Positions 8,617-15,972 of a stretch of DNA of 64,000 nt are shown here, piece by piece. This DNA comes from Clostridiales bacterium (GTDB taxonomy: Bacteria > Bacillota > Clostridia > Oscillospirales > Oscillospiraceae), in the NCBI GenBank assembly GCA_004557075.1, contig SFEX01000005.1:1-64000 (forward strand), written 5' to 3'. The first letter of the stretch is position 1; each line of letters begins with the position of its first letter. Both the position numbers and the translations under genes were made by a program. The notes under the pieces were generated by a model. It was not told the origin of the DNA and ran no database searches. It saw nothing but the letters and a program-made list of their open reading frames with translations.

Positions 8617-9306
8617 TCAGTAGCCCCATTTGTAGCCGAAGCCCCATACGGTGGTGAGAAATTCAGGCTCGGTGGGGTCTGCCTCGATTTTAATACGGAG
8701 GCGGCGTATGTTGACATCAACGGTCTTGAGCTCGCCGGAGAAATCTTCGCCCCAGACGGCTCTGAGAATATCCTCGCGGGACATCGCCTTGCCGGGGTTT
8801 TCCATGAACAGCTTTATAAGGAGATATTCGATCTGTGTGAGCTTTAAGCGTTTGCAGTCCTTTTCGAGAGTGCGGTTGCGGGTGTTGAGAAGGAAAGGGC
8901 CGCTGGAGATCTCATAGCTGGGCTTGTCGCCGGCGTCATTTCCGAGGCGGCGAATGAGCGCGTCAACACGCGCGGTAAGCTCAGCGGGGGAGAAGGGCTT
9001 TGTAACGTAATCGTCAGCACCGGTCATAAGGCCCGTGACCTTATCTATCTCCTGGCTCTTGGCTGTAAGCATGATAATTCCGATCTTGGAGCCTGATGCG
9101 CGGATGCGGCGGCAGACCTCAAAGCCGTCAATATCCGGCAGCATAACGTCAAGCAGCGCAAGGCTTATATCGGGATTTTTTTCAAGCTGGCTGAGGGCGT
9201 CCATGCCGTTTTCGGCTTCGATCGGCTCATATCCATTCCGGCGGAGGTTAATTACCACAAAACTGCGGATATTCGGTTCATCCTCAAGTACGAGTATCTT
9301 TTTCAT
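8617..9306 (-). CDS. OmpR/PhoB-family response regulator
   Basis: A 229-aa two-domain regulator. The receiver domain has the acidic pair in LEDE, the phospho-acceptor Asp 53 (LLDVMLPDIDGFE) and the conserved Lys in YVTKPFSP. A winged-helix domain follows (SREDILRAVWGEDF...TVDVNIRRLRIKIE). I start at the ATG at 9306, which has AGAGGA before it; a TTG 63 bases upstream is in frame but overlaps the promoter. It is the first gene of the long minus-strand series. Confidence 0.95.
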   Translation of the reverse strand: MKKILVLEDEPNIRSFVVINLRRNGYEPIEAENGMDALSQLEKNPDISLALLDVMLPDIDGFEVCRRIRASGSKIGIIMLTAKSQEIDKVTGLMTGADDYVTKPFSPAELTARVDALIRRLGNDAGDKPSYEISSGPFLLNTRNRTLEKDCKRLKLTQIEYLLIKLFMENPGKAMSREDILRAVWGEDFSGELKTVDVNIRRLRIKIEADPTEPEFLTTVWGFGYKWGY

Positions 9307-9340
9307 GGCTTTTCCTCTTTCTACATTATTATGATAGAAT

Positions 9341-9369
9341 ATTGTAACATAAATATTTGCACTTTGCAA
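9341..9369 (-). promoter_or_regulatory. Promoter of the two-component operon
   Basis: Minus strand: TTGCAA, exactly 17 bases, then TACAAT, 35 bases before the response-regulator ATG. It may also serve prmC, recA, recX, rimO and pgsA downstream because the gaps between them are tiny. Confidence 0.7.
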
Positions 9370-9462
9370 CTATATGTAATGCCTAAAACCGGGCGCTTGA
9401 TACTGCAAAAAGCGAACAATCACCGATTATATAAACAAAAAAGTATACGAATGCAATTATAC

Positions 9463-9491
9463 TTGAAAAGTAGGTAAATATGGTTTATAAT
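9463..9491 (+). promoter_or_regulatory. Promoter of the tRNA-Leu locus
   Basis: TTGAAA, 17-base spacer, TATAAT, ending 10 bases before the half tRNA gene. It would have driven the original tRNA-Leu. To reach the intact copy it must now read through about 200 bases. Confidence 0.7.
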
Positions 9492-9501
9492 ATGCTGGCA
9501 T

Positions 9502-9546
9502 GCCGGTGTGATGGAATTGGTAGACGTGACGGACTCAAAATCTACA
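9502..9546 (+). pseudogene. 5' half of a tRNA-Leu gene
   Basis: The sequence begins GCCGGTGTGATGGAATTGG, like the 5' half of the intact tRNA-Leu downstream. It runs through the D-arm and the anticodon loop CTCAAAA (anticodon CAA). After the loop the stem no longer pairs (ACGGA faces TCTAC) and no variable arm, T-arm or acceptor 3' end follows. It is therefore a half gene, cut at the anticodon loop. Confidence 0.8.
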
Positions 9547-9690
9547 ACGCCGTTTCATACCACTTTGGCGTAAACCCTTGATTTTACGGGGTTTTTGAAA
9601 ACTGAATATGTAACTTGCTTTTAATGTCCCTCCACGATGTCCCTCCGATTTCTCGGACAGGACATCGGGAGATGACTTAAAATATTAAAT
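9547..9690 (+). other. Remnant between the half and the intact tRNA-Leu
   Basis: These 144 bases hold no gene. They contain AAACCCTTGATTTTACGGGG and a double copy of TGTCCCTCC, phrases of the kind seen at ends of tyrosine-integrase elements. I read it as the residue of an element that recombined at the tRNA anticodon loop and was later almost fully lost. This is inference. Confidence 0.4.
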
Positions 9691-9777
9691 GCCGGTGTGT
9701 CGGAATTGGCAGACGAGACAGACTCAAAATCTGTTATCCGCAAGGGTGTGTGGGTTCGAGTCCCACCACCGGCACCA
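9691..9777 (+). tRNA. tRNA-Leu (CAA)
   Basis: An 87-base complete class II tRNA with encoded CCA end. The acceptor GCCGGTG pairs with CACCGGC. The anticodon stem ACAGA/TCTGT encloses CTCAAAA, giving anticodon CAA. A variable arm follows, then a T-arm with GTTCGAGTC. It reads UUG codons. A strong terminator follows three bases later. Confidence 0.97.
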
Positions 9778-9779
9778 TA

Positions 9780-9830
9780 GCAGATACCGCAATTGATACA
9801 ATTGTGTCAGTTGCGGTATCTGCTTTTTTA
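9780..9830 (+). terminator. Terminator of the tRNA-Leu transcript
   Basis: The stem GCAGATACCGCAA pairs with TTGCGGTATCTGC and is followed by a run of Ts. It begins two bases after the tRNA CCA end. Confidence 0.85.
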
Positions 9831-10088
9831 TGTCCTTTTCGATGAAAATAGGGTGTTTTCCTAAACTTTGCAACACATTTTGATTGCCGTTTCCGTGATA
9901 CTGTTGTTTGTTCCGGTGTGCTGATTCTGCAACCACTACATATTGTGCTTTTGTTTCGTTAAACAACCGCTATTCGTTATACAGCCGATACCAATAAAAA
10001 TTGCTGCCCAGGTTTGTGCAACATAGTTACTTGCAATTCCCGGGCGGCAGAGTTAACATCACACACACTTTTTAAGGAGGGTGATGTT
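9831..10088. other. Spacer with no recognised gene
   Basis: The 258 bases between the tRNA terminator and the DUF6809-like gene hold no convincing ORF on either strand. Only the AAGGAGGGTGATG ribosome binding region at its right end is readable. Confidence 0.5.
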
Positions 10089-10367
10089 ATGAGCATTTTA
10101 GAAGAATTCTGGTATGGCAACATCGAACCGGCAGAATATGATTCCTGCGCTACTAAGGAATACAGGGAAAGCCTAAAACTAATCAGCCGGAATGAAGATA
10201 AGTTGCTGGCAACCATGACGGAAGAACAAAAGGAACTGTTCTCCCGATATACAGACTGCGTCCGGGAATTCCAGGCAATGGCAGAATGTCTACTGTTCCA
10301 AAACAGCTTCCGGTTGGGTGGCAGAATGATGCTGGAAGTGATGAGGGGCGGGTTTAGGGATCAATAA
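10089..10367 (+). CDS. DUF6809-like small protein
   Basis: A 92-aa soluble protein with a very good RBS (AAGGAGG, 10 bases before the ATG). It begins MSILEEFWYGNIEPAEY and ends in a FRLGGRMMLEVM segment. This pattern belongs to small uncharacterised proteins common in conjugative and other mobile elements of Clostridia (DUF6809 in my recollection). The function is unknown. It overlaps the reading frame of the next small gene, with which it is probably co-expressed. Confidence 0.75.
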   Translation: MSILEEFWYGNIEPAEYDSCATKEYRESLKLISRNEDKLLATMTEEQKELFSRYTDCVREFQAMAECLLFQNSFRLGGRMMLEVMRGGFRDQ

Positions 10368-10392
10368 GCACATCGAAATTCCGAGGCAGTAT

Positions 10393-10659
10393 GTGGCTGA
10401 GAATCCGCACAATTACGGTAGTGATGCCCACTCTATCCTGGAGATGCTGTTCAGCTATTACCACGAGTGCAACAACACCGACACCGACACCGATACAGTG
10501 AAGGCTGCATTTGAGGATATATATCAGCGAATGCATGGTATGCCCCTCCGGGAGATGGATCGGATCGTGGATGCTGTCTGCACCCTCTGCCAGGAGCATG
10601 AGAAGGCCGGCTTTGTGAAAGGGATAAAGGTCGGAATCTGTTTGGATCAAGAGCTATAA
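10393..10659 (+). CDS. Small hypothetical protein with a TD repeat
   Basis: An 88-aa ORF read from a GTG. The frame is open 48 bases further upstream, overlapping the previous gene, but has no other start codon. The sequence INKHIEIPRQY just before the GTG looks protein-like, so the true start is uncertain. It contains a short Asn-Thr-Asp-Thr-Asp repeat made by tandem GACACC codons. A terminator hairpin follows at once. No family is recognised. The pairing with the DUF6809-like gene suggests mobile-element cargo. Confidence 0.55.
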   Translation: MAENPHNYGSDAHSILEMLFSYYHECNNTDTDTDTVKAAFEDIYQRMHGMPLREMDRIVDAVCTLCQEHEKAGFVKGIKVGICLDQEL

Positions 10660-10662
10660 TTT

Positions 10663-10708
10663 ACACCTCGTTACATCTACGATTACCGGATGTAGCGAGG
10701 TGTGTTTT
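10663..10708 (+). terminator. Rho-independent terminator
   Basis: ACACCTCGTTACATC pairs with GATGTAGCGAGGTGT around an 11-base loop and is followed by GTTTT. It begins four bases after the stop codon of the small gene. Confidence 0.8.
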
Positions 10709-10807
10709 CGTAATGGAGTTCACTGTTATTTCATAATAAATGGCTGGTTATATATGAAAAATATGATATAATTATTGATATATGTTTCTGGAACAGAGGG
10801 GATAACT

Positions 10808-12004
10808 GTGGACGATTACCAGATGACAATAGACGATATGCAGCACGCAGAATTAGTTGCCGCTCAGCCGGGGCGTAGTGCATACATTGATGAAAGCGGC
10901 AGCTTTGGTTTTGATTTTACCAAAGAAGGCACGTCTTTGTATTATGTTGTATGTGCCGTTATCGTAAACAACACCAATATTCCTGCTATTGAGAGTAAGG
11001 TTGATGAGCTACGAAGCACTTTATTTGGTGGCAAGGAAATGAAGTCCAGTGCAATTGGATCAAACCATAGTCGTCGGGCCAAAGTACTAACAGAGCTGCT
11101 GTTGCTGGATTTTCAACTTATTGTTATGATTGCTGATAAAAGGAAGTTTTATGAGGATTCACCCCTGACTGAATATAAATCGGTGTTTAAGAAGTTCCTA
11201 AACCAAAGACTGTACGATGCCATGTATCTAGCATACCCAAAACTAAAAATCATTGAAGATGAATATGGTACGGATGAATTTCAGCAAGGATACCGCAGTT
11301 ATGTGCAGGAGCATAGACCTACCAGTAATATATTCGATGATTACGATTTCGATTATGCTGACAGCAAAAACAGCAATATCGTACAGATCGCTGATATCAT
11401 GGCCGGATCTGTGATGCAACACTTACTGGATTCCGGCGCACCGGATGTGCTACGGATTTTTCAGGGCAGGATAGCAGATGTCGTGAAATTCCCGGATGAC
11501 TACGAAATATATAAGCCCAGTACAAAACCTACGGAGCATGATAACGCTATATATCAATTGGCCTGTAAATGTGCAACAGACTACATCAATGAGAATAGGA
11601 ATTCGGAAGATGAAGAAATTCGGTTACGATCCCTTTTCCTGAGGTTGTTACTCTATAATGTTCGGATGTACAGCAGTTCACGCTATGTGCATTCGGGAGA
11701 AATTGTGCAAGAACTGTCCCGCTTGACCGAAAAAAGAGTGACAAAGGATTTCCTGTACCGCCGTATTATTGCTCCACTGAGAGATGATGGTGTTCTTATT
11801 GCCAGCAGTGCGCACGGATATAAGATACCCACAAGGGCGGCGGATATTGCCACATATGTTAATCAGACAGCTTCTGTTGTTGGACCTATGTTAAGCCGTA
11901 TCGAAAAATGTAGATCTCAGATCCAAAAGGCTACAGATAGCCAATTGGATATCCTGGACGATCCGGCATTGACAGGGTATAGAAGATTTTTCGGGGACTA
12001 TTAA
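10808..12004 (+). CDS. DUF3800 protein with a C-terminal winged-helix-like region
   Basis: A 398-aa protein. The N-terminal half matches DUF3800: it opens with SAYIDESGSFGFDF, where the acidic residues are the family hallmark, and later has NIVQIADIMAGSVMQ, the D-x-x-AG motif. DUF3800 has an RNase H-like fold prediction and often sits in accessory or defence loci; activity is unproven. Residues from about 280 on (VQELSRLTEKRVTKDFLYRRIIAPLRDDGVLIAS) look like a winged helix, an unusual addition. The GTG at 10808 has AGAGGGG before it. The next gene starts 52 bases downstream. Confidence 0.85.
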   Translation: MDDYQMTIDDMQHAELVAAQPGRSAYIDESGSFGFDFTKEGTSLYYVVCAVIVNNTNIPAIESKVDELRSTLFGGKEMKSSAIGSNHSRRAKVLTELLLLDFQLIVMIADKRKFYEDSPLTEYKSVFKKFLNQRLYDAMYLAYPKLKIIEDEYGTDEFQQGYRSYVQEHRPTSNIFDDYDFDYADSKNSNIVQIADIMAGSVMQHLLDSGAPDVLRIFQGRIADVVKFPDDYEIYKPSTKPTEHDNAIYQLACKCATDYINENRNSEDEEIRLRSLFLRLLLYNVRMYSSSRYVHSGEIVQELSRLTEKRVTKDFLYRRIIAPLRDDGVLIASSAHGYKIPTRAADIATYVNQTASVVGPMLSRIEKCRSQIQKATDSQLDILDDPALTGYRRFFGDY

Positions 12005-12056
12005 CTGAGTAAGCATTTCCAGTTGGTTACTACAAAAGGTTCTGGAGTTGATAATC

Positions 12057-13442
12057 ATGATAATTGCTAATGGAACTGTTGCCAATGACAGGGTAAACAA
12101 GTACGGAGAACTCCTCCTTCCAGAAGCAATTTTTTCGGCCTATCAGCAACAGTGGATGGATGTATTACCATACACCGTAAATCATGATAGCACACGGAGA
12201 ATTGGTTCCTCACGGATTTCGGGCATTTTTATTGAGCCGGGAGCAACGTACTTAACAAATCAAATGTTAATTCCTGAAAACGATGCAGAGAAGGCAAAAG
12301 TCGACAGCCAGGTTAGGAAGTCTTATGTTTCCCGAACCGAGAAAGAGCATGGCCGCGATTTTGAACGGCTAATGTCCCTCTTGTCTGATGTCTTATCCGA
12401 AGGAAATAAACGGATATATACTGACAGTGTTGCCATAATTGATGAAGGAATTGTTCCGAGATTGATTCCTGAATTATGGGAGCAACTGGATGCGGATGGT
12501 CTTATTTGTATGTGCAATCTTACACCGGTACTTCCTGGCATATTCAGGTATGGGGAGTTTCTGATATATGCTCATCCATATTTGCGGAGAAGCCTGTCTC
12601 GTTTTAATAGTCTTAACGTTCCGTTCTTGACTTGCCTGCAAGAAAAAATGCCTAATGCCAAAATTGCGTTGGATGCAGATATGATTGGTCTTGCAGGTAC
12701 GGAATCACCGCACAGAGAATATGCCTATTGGTGGGGACCCCAATTTGATAATGACTTATCAAAGATCCCTCTGGGAGTTAGTCATTTTGAGAATGAACAC
12801 TACGATCGGTTGATGTCTCCTGTTCTTCATACAGAATGTGGCTGGTACATTCAAGATGATATCAGGACATTTGAATGCGAAGAAATTACAGATATACGAA
12901 ATATAAATCATTCCTGCGATATGTATGGTTGCAGATATGTGCACAGTATGCTTGCTGCGGATACTGGGTTGCCCTATCATTTGGATGGCGCGATTCGTGC
13001 ATATGATGATGAGAAAATGTTGCATCGACTTGATGTGAACTTAAAACAAGCAGACAGAAACACTGTGTACACAAAGCTTTGGAGAGTGGATCAGCAAATC
13101 TCTGTCGAAATTTGGAAAGAGCTTATCACCCATTATTATAGAGATAATCATCTGATTGGGGAGTACTTTGGTGGGGTTGATCAGCGACAGGCAGAAAGTG
13201 TTGATAATTCCGAAACACATCAGCCTTCCGCAGAAGTGGAGAATGAATTAATTCCTTCTGATTTACGGCCGGGGGATGGTATCAGATTGTTTATCACAAT
13301 TGATGACCGAGAGGAGGACTTTGGCAAGTATGATGTTAAGCTCCGACCTCATACATACACTGGTCCACACAATCAATATATCCGCGCAATAGAGTATGAG
13401 TCAATTACGCTACTGGTGTCGGCTGCGGCTGTTCATAGATAA
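12057..13442 (+). CDS. Unrecognised protein paired with DUF3800, 3' end lost
   Basis: An ORF of about 461 aa from an ATG with GGAG nine bases upstream. I do not recognise the family. Residues about 5-85 (NGTVANDRVNKYGELLLPEAI, then a NHD...IG segment) recall the layout of phage prohead proteases, but the catalytic residues are not identified. The middle is rich in aromatic residues (YAYWWGPQF, GWYIQDD). The last 8-10 codons are written by the antisense strand of the facing HTH gene, so the true C-terminus was removed by a junction near 13413. Overlap of function with the DUF3800 gene is inferred only from adjacency. Confidence 0.65.
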   Translation: MIIANGTVANDRVNKYGELLLPEAIFSAYQQQWMDVLPYTVNHDSTRRIGSSRISGIFIEPGATYLTNQMLIPENDAEKAKVDSQVRKSYVSRTEKEHGRDFERLMSLLSDVLSEGNKRIYTDSVAIIDEGIVPRLIPELWEQLDADGLICMCNLTPVLPGIFRYGEFLIYAHPYLRRSLSRFNSLNVPFLTCLQEKMPNAKIALDADMIGLAGTESPHREYAYWWGPQFDNDLSKIPLGVSHFENEHYDRLMSPVLHTECGWYIQDDIRTFECEEITDIRNINHSCDMYGCRYVHSMLAADTGLPYHLDGAIRAYDDEKMLHRLDVNLKQADRNTVYTKLWRVDQQISVEIWKELITHYYRDNHLIGEYFGGVDQRQAESVDNSETHQPSAEVENELIPSDLRPGDGIRLFITIDDREEDFGKYDVKLRPHTYTGPHNQYIRAIEYESITLLVSAAAVHR

Positions 13443-13716
13443 CGTAGGCTGCGCCGCGCAAGCGTCCTTTTTCGTCACGCTCTCTTGAACGGACGATATA
13501 CCCGGCGCGTTCCAGTTCCTTAACGGCTTCCCGAATAGCGTCGATTTTCTCCCGGTTGATGTGGGACAGCCCCGTAAGGGTGTAGTCCCAATCTTCGGGA
13601 AGTGACAGCATTTGAGAGAGCAGCCCTTTCGCCTTTAAGGAAAGCTCCTTGTTGCGTAAGTGGTGGTTGCTCATTACGGTATAGCCTTTGTTGCGTTCCA
13701 CTCTGAAAACTGCCAT
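13405..13716 (-). CDS. ICE-type helix-turn-helix protein, C-terminally truncated
   Basis: About 103 aa starting MAVFRVERNKGYTVMSNHHL, with AGGAG before the ATG. This is the N-terminal winged-helix domain of proteins widespread in Tn916-like and other conjugative elements, often described as replication-initiator or HTH proteins. Full-length members continue into a long proline-rich tail beginning like EQPQPTP. Here it stops four codons into that tail at the junction with the gene on the other strand. It is a fragment and probably not functional. Confidence 0.8.
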   Translation of the reverse strand: MAVFRVERNKGYTVMSNHHLRNKELSLKAKGLLSQMLSLPEDWDYTLTGLSHINREKIDAIREAVKELERAGYIVRSRERDEKGRLRGAAYVIYEQPQPTPVA

Positions 13717-14071
13717 AGTGTCATTGCTCCTTTGCTGTGGATTTGTTACGCAATAGAAACGCGGTTTCGGGGGAAAAGGTATAAATCCCTTGCCCGCTAA
13801 AAAACGCGCCCGCAATGCCTTATAAATCAAGGGCTTTTTCACGCCTACTGCGTAACAAAGGGCATGAAAAAAGCGGCGTTCCTGTTCTTCCTGTGTTGGA
13901 AGTGAGAAACGCCGCCCTTGCGGTACGTTATGAAATTTTTCAATCTGTTATAGGTCAATCCTCCTGTGATGTGCTATACTGGTCTTATCCGCAGCAGCTT
14001 TGAAGCATATCAAAGCTCTTTCCGTTAAAAGTAGTAAATGAGTAGTAAATTCAAGCTGCAAACTTGCGGAT
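13717..14071. other. Gene-free remnant of a conjugative element
   Basis: These 355 bases hold no intact gene. They contain a minus-strand terminator-like hairpin, two similar GTTACGCAATAG / GCGTAACAAAGGG phrases and a short tandem AGTAGTAAATGAGTAGTAAAT. The sequence fits the upstream region of an ICE HTH gene. It changes to AT-rich DNA at about 14095. Confidence 0.5.
13866..13915 (-). terminator. Minus-strand terminator-like hairpin
   Basis: On the minus strand GCGGCGTT pairs with AACGCCGC across a 27-base loop and is followed by TTTTTTC. The gene it would have terminated is no longer present. Confidence 0.5.
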
Positions 14072-14779
14072 ATGCCCGTAAATCAAGCATTTTTCGGGAT
14101 AATCAATTTATTTAGCAAAAATAATATAAATATACATTATGAAATTGTTGGTAATGGAAAACCAATAATATTGTTAAATCCAAATAGTACAAATACAAAT
14201 GCAATGAAATTTATTGCAAATAAGTTATCACAAGACTTTCAAGTTTATTTATTTGACAGGAGATGTTGTGGTAAAAGTGAAAGAAATTGTATTTTGAGTT
14301 ATGAGGAAAGTGCAAAAGATGTATTTGAATTTATAAATAAATTAAATATTGATAAACCATATCTATTAGGAGCCAGTGGAGGAGCAACGGTTGCATTAAA
14401 TGTTGCAATTCAATATCCAAATAGTATTTCAAAATTAATTTGCTGTAGCGGTGTGGCAAGAAATAGAATTATTCATAAACCTGCATATGCTAAAATAATG
14501 GAGAAAATCCCATATTATCCAGGCAAAAAAGAAAATGAAATGTTTGAAAGTTTAAATAATACTATGAAAACATTAGATAAAACGGATTTTGAAAAAATAG
14601 ATGTACCAACTTTGATTGTAAATGGTGGGAAAAAAGATATAGTACCTGCTGATGAAGCAGAATATATTTCAAATAATATTAAAAATTCGGAATTGCTAAT
14701 ATTAGAAAAAGAAGGACATTTTAGCTATATGATTAATTGTAAGTGGTATGATAAATTAAAAGAATTTTTAGAAAGATAA
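14072..14779 (+). CDS. Alpha/beta hydrolase, AT-rich, start doubtful
   Basis: A 235-aa alpha/beta-hydrolase fold protein. The nucleophile elbow GASGGA supplies the Ser, NGGKKDIVP the acid and EGHFSYM the His. An oxyanion-region motif sits near LFDRRCCGKSER. Substrate unknown. The gene is far more AT-rich than its surroundings, a clear sign of recent transfer. The first 10-12 codons (MPVNQAFFGI) lie in the preceding element DNA and no good RBS precedes the ATG, so the native start may have been replaced or lost. Confidence 0.75.
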   Translation: MPVNQAFFGIINLFSKNNINIHYEIVGNGKPIILLNPNSTNTNAMKFIANKLSQDFQVYLFDRRCCGKSERNCILSYEESAKDVFEFINKLNIDKPYLLGASGGATVALNVAIQYPNSISKLICCSGVARNRIIHKPAYAKIMEKIPYYPGKKENEMFESLNNTMKTLDKTDFEKIDVPTLIVNGGKKDIVPADEAEYISNNIKNSELLILEKEGHFSYMINCKWYDKLKEFLER

Positions 14780-14842
14780 ATTCAAGAGTTCTAAACTCTC
14801 CTCTAAAAACATAAATGTATCTTTTTAGTAGTCTCTTGCCAC

Positions 14843-14880
14843 GTCGTCGCAAGCCTTGCATCGCTTGCGACGACTTTTTT
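14843..14880 (+). terminator. Rho-independent terminator
   Basis: GTCGTCGCAAG pairs with CTTGCGACGAC around a 10-base loop and is followed by six Ts. It ends the hydrolase transcript and marks the right edge of the accessory patch. Confidence 0.85.
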
Positions 14881-14912
14881 ATTAAACTATGCGAGCACTC
14901 ACACTGCCGCGC

Positions 14913-15821
14913 TTATATATCGTTTGCCAGCTTTTGAAGATTGCCGAAAAACTCCAACGCAAATTTTTTGAACAGCTTTGTGCTTTCGGTTTCGTTCCGG
15001 TACTTATTGTAGCTGAGTCCGACTGTCCCGAAGCATTTATCCGTCAGGGTTTTGCGGCAATATTGCCCTATGAGCGGATCCTGCGTATGGATGACGGACA
15101 TAAATGCAATACCTTTTTTGTTGACAAGCACCATTCGCTGCTGAAGATCCATATCGTTCGTTTCGTATACCACATTCAGTCTCAGATTGTGCTTTTCAAA
15201 TATACTGTCTATAGTTGCCCGCATGCCGCTCCCTTTAGGGGCGATTATCACCGGATACGGAGCAAGCTCTTCCAGAGTAACTATCTCTTTTTCGTACAGT
15301 GGATGATCCGGCGGTACCATAATGCTGCCCGTATCTTTGAGCACCGTGATGGTCTCGATCATTCGGGACTCTTCGCCAGTTATCGGAGGCAGCTCAATAG
15401 CGAAATCAGCCTGATTTGTATTGAGCTTTTCAATAATATCTTCGCGCTTGGCGTATGCCTCGGAGAGAACGCTGTCCGGATACTTTTCCATGAAAGCGTT
15501 ATTGAGCGCGCTTAAATATCCGGCGTTATTATATAACAGCGTAGTTGTAAACTGGGCATGTTCCTGTCTTGCCGCCATGTCAACACCGAGACGGTCGAAT
15601 TTATCCAGAATTTCACGAGCCTTTTTATAAAAGTAGGTGCCGTTTTCATTCAGCTTCAGACGGCGGTTTTCCAAATCAAAAAGCTTGGTGCCGAGTTCGT
15701 TTTCAAGCTGATGGATAACCTTGGTGACAAACGGCTGCGATACCTGTAGCTGCTCTGACGCCTTTGTTACGCTGCCAAGCTCCGCTGTCAGACAAAAGAA
15801 CTGCAAATCCCTTATTTCCAA
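14913..15821 (-). CDS. LysR-family transcriptional regulator
   Basis: About 302 aa. The N-terminal LysR winged helix reads MEIRDLQFFCLTAELGSVTKA then ASEQLQVSQPFVTKVIHQLE. The effector-binding domain of periplasmic-binding-protein type follows. I start at TTG 15821, which has GGGGGTG 7 bases upstream and gives the usual MEIRDLQ start; a GTG three codons earlier is also possible. The gene faces away from a ferredoxin gene 152 bases away, with a perfect palindrome between them. By analogy with other LysR proteins it probably controls that divergent gene. Confidence 0.93.
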   Translation of the reverse strand: MEIRDLQFFCLTAELGSVTKASEQLQVSQPFVTKVIHQLENELGTKLFDLENRRLKLNENGTYFYKKAREILDKFDRLGVDMAARQEHAQFTTTLLYNNAGYLSALNNAFMEKYPDSVLSEAYAKREDIIEKLNTNQADFAIELPPITGEESRMIETITVLKDTGSIMVPPDHPLYEKEIVTLEELAPYPVIIAPKGSGMRATIDSIFEKHNLRLNVVYETNDMDLQQRMVLVNKKGIAFMSVIHTQDPLIGQYCRKTLTDKCFGTVGLSYNKYRNETESTKLFKKFALEFFGNLQKLANDI

Positions 15822-15873
15822 GGAAAACACCCCCTTACATAATAAAATATATCATTACTGGATAGGGGAGTCA

Positions 15874-15889
15874 ATAACCTATAGGTTAT
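15874..15889. promoter_or_regulatory. Palindromic operator between lysR and the ferredoxin gene
   Basis: A perfect 16-bp palindrome, ATAACCTATAGGTTAT, lies 53 bases from the LysR start and 84 bases before the ferredoxin ATG. LysR boxes are imperfect palindromes of the T-N11-A kind, so this is a strong candidate binding site. The link is inference from position and symmetry. Confidence 0.6.
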
Positions 15890-15972
15890 GAACTTTGCTT
15901 GACAAAATATTATCTTTTCTTTCCGATTATAGTTATACTTTAAGTGTAATCAATAATGAAAGAGGGGTATAT

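Noticed and set aside
9724..9966. Minus-strand ORF reading through tRNA-Leu
   Set aside because: It translates the complement of a tRNA gene and its terminator.
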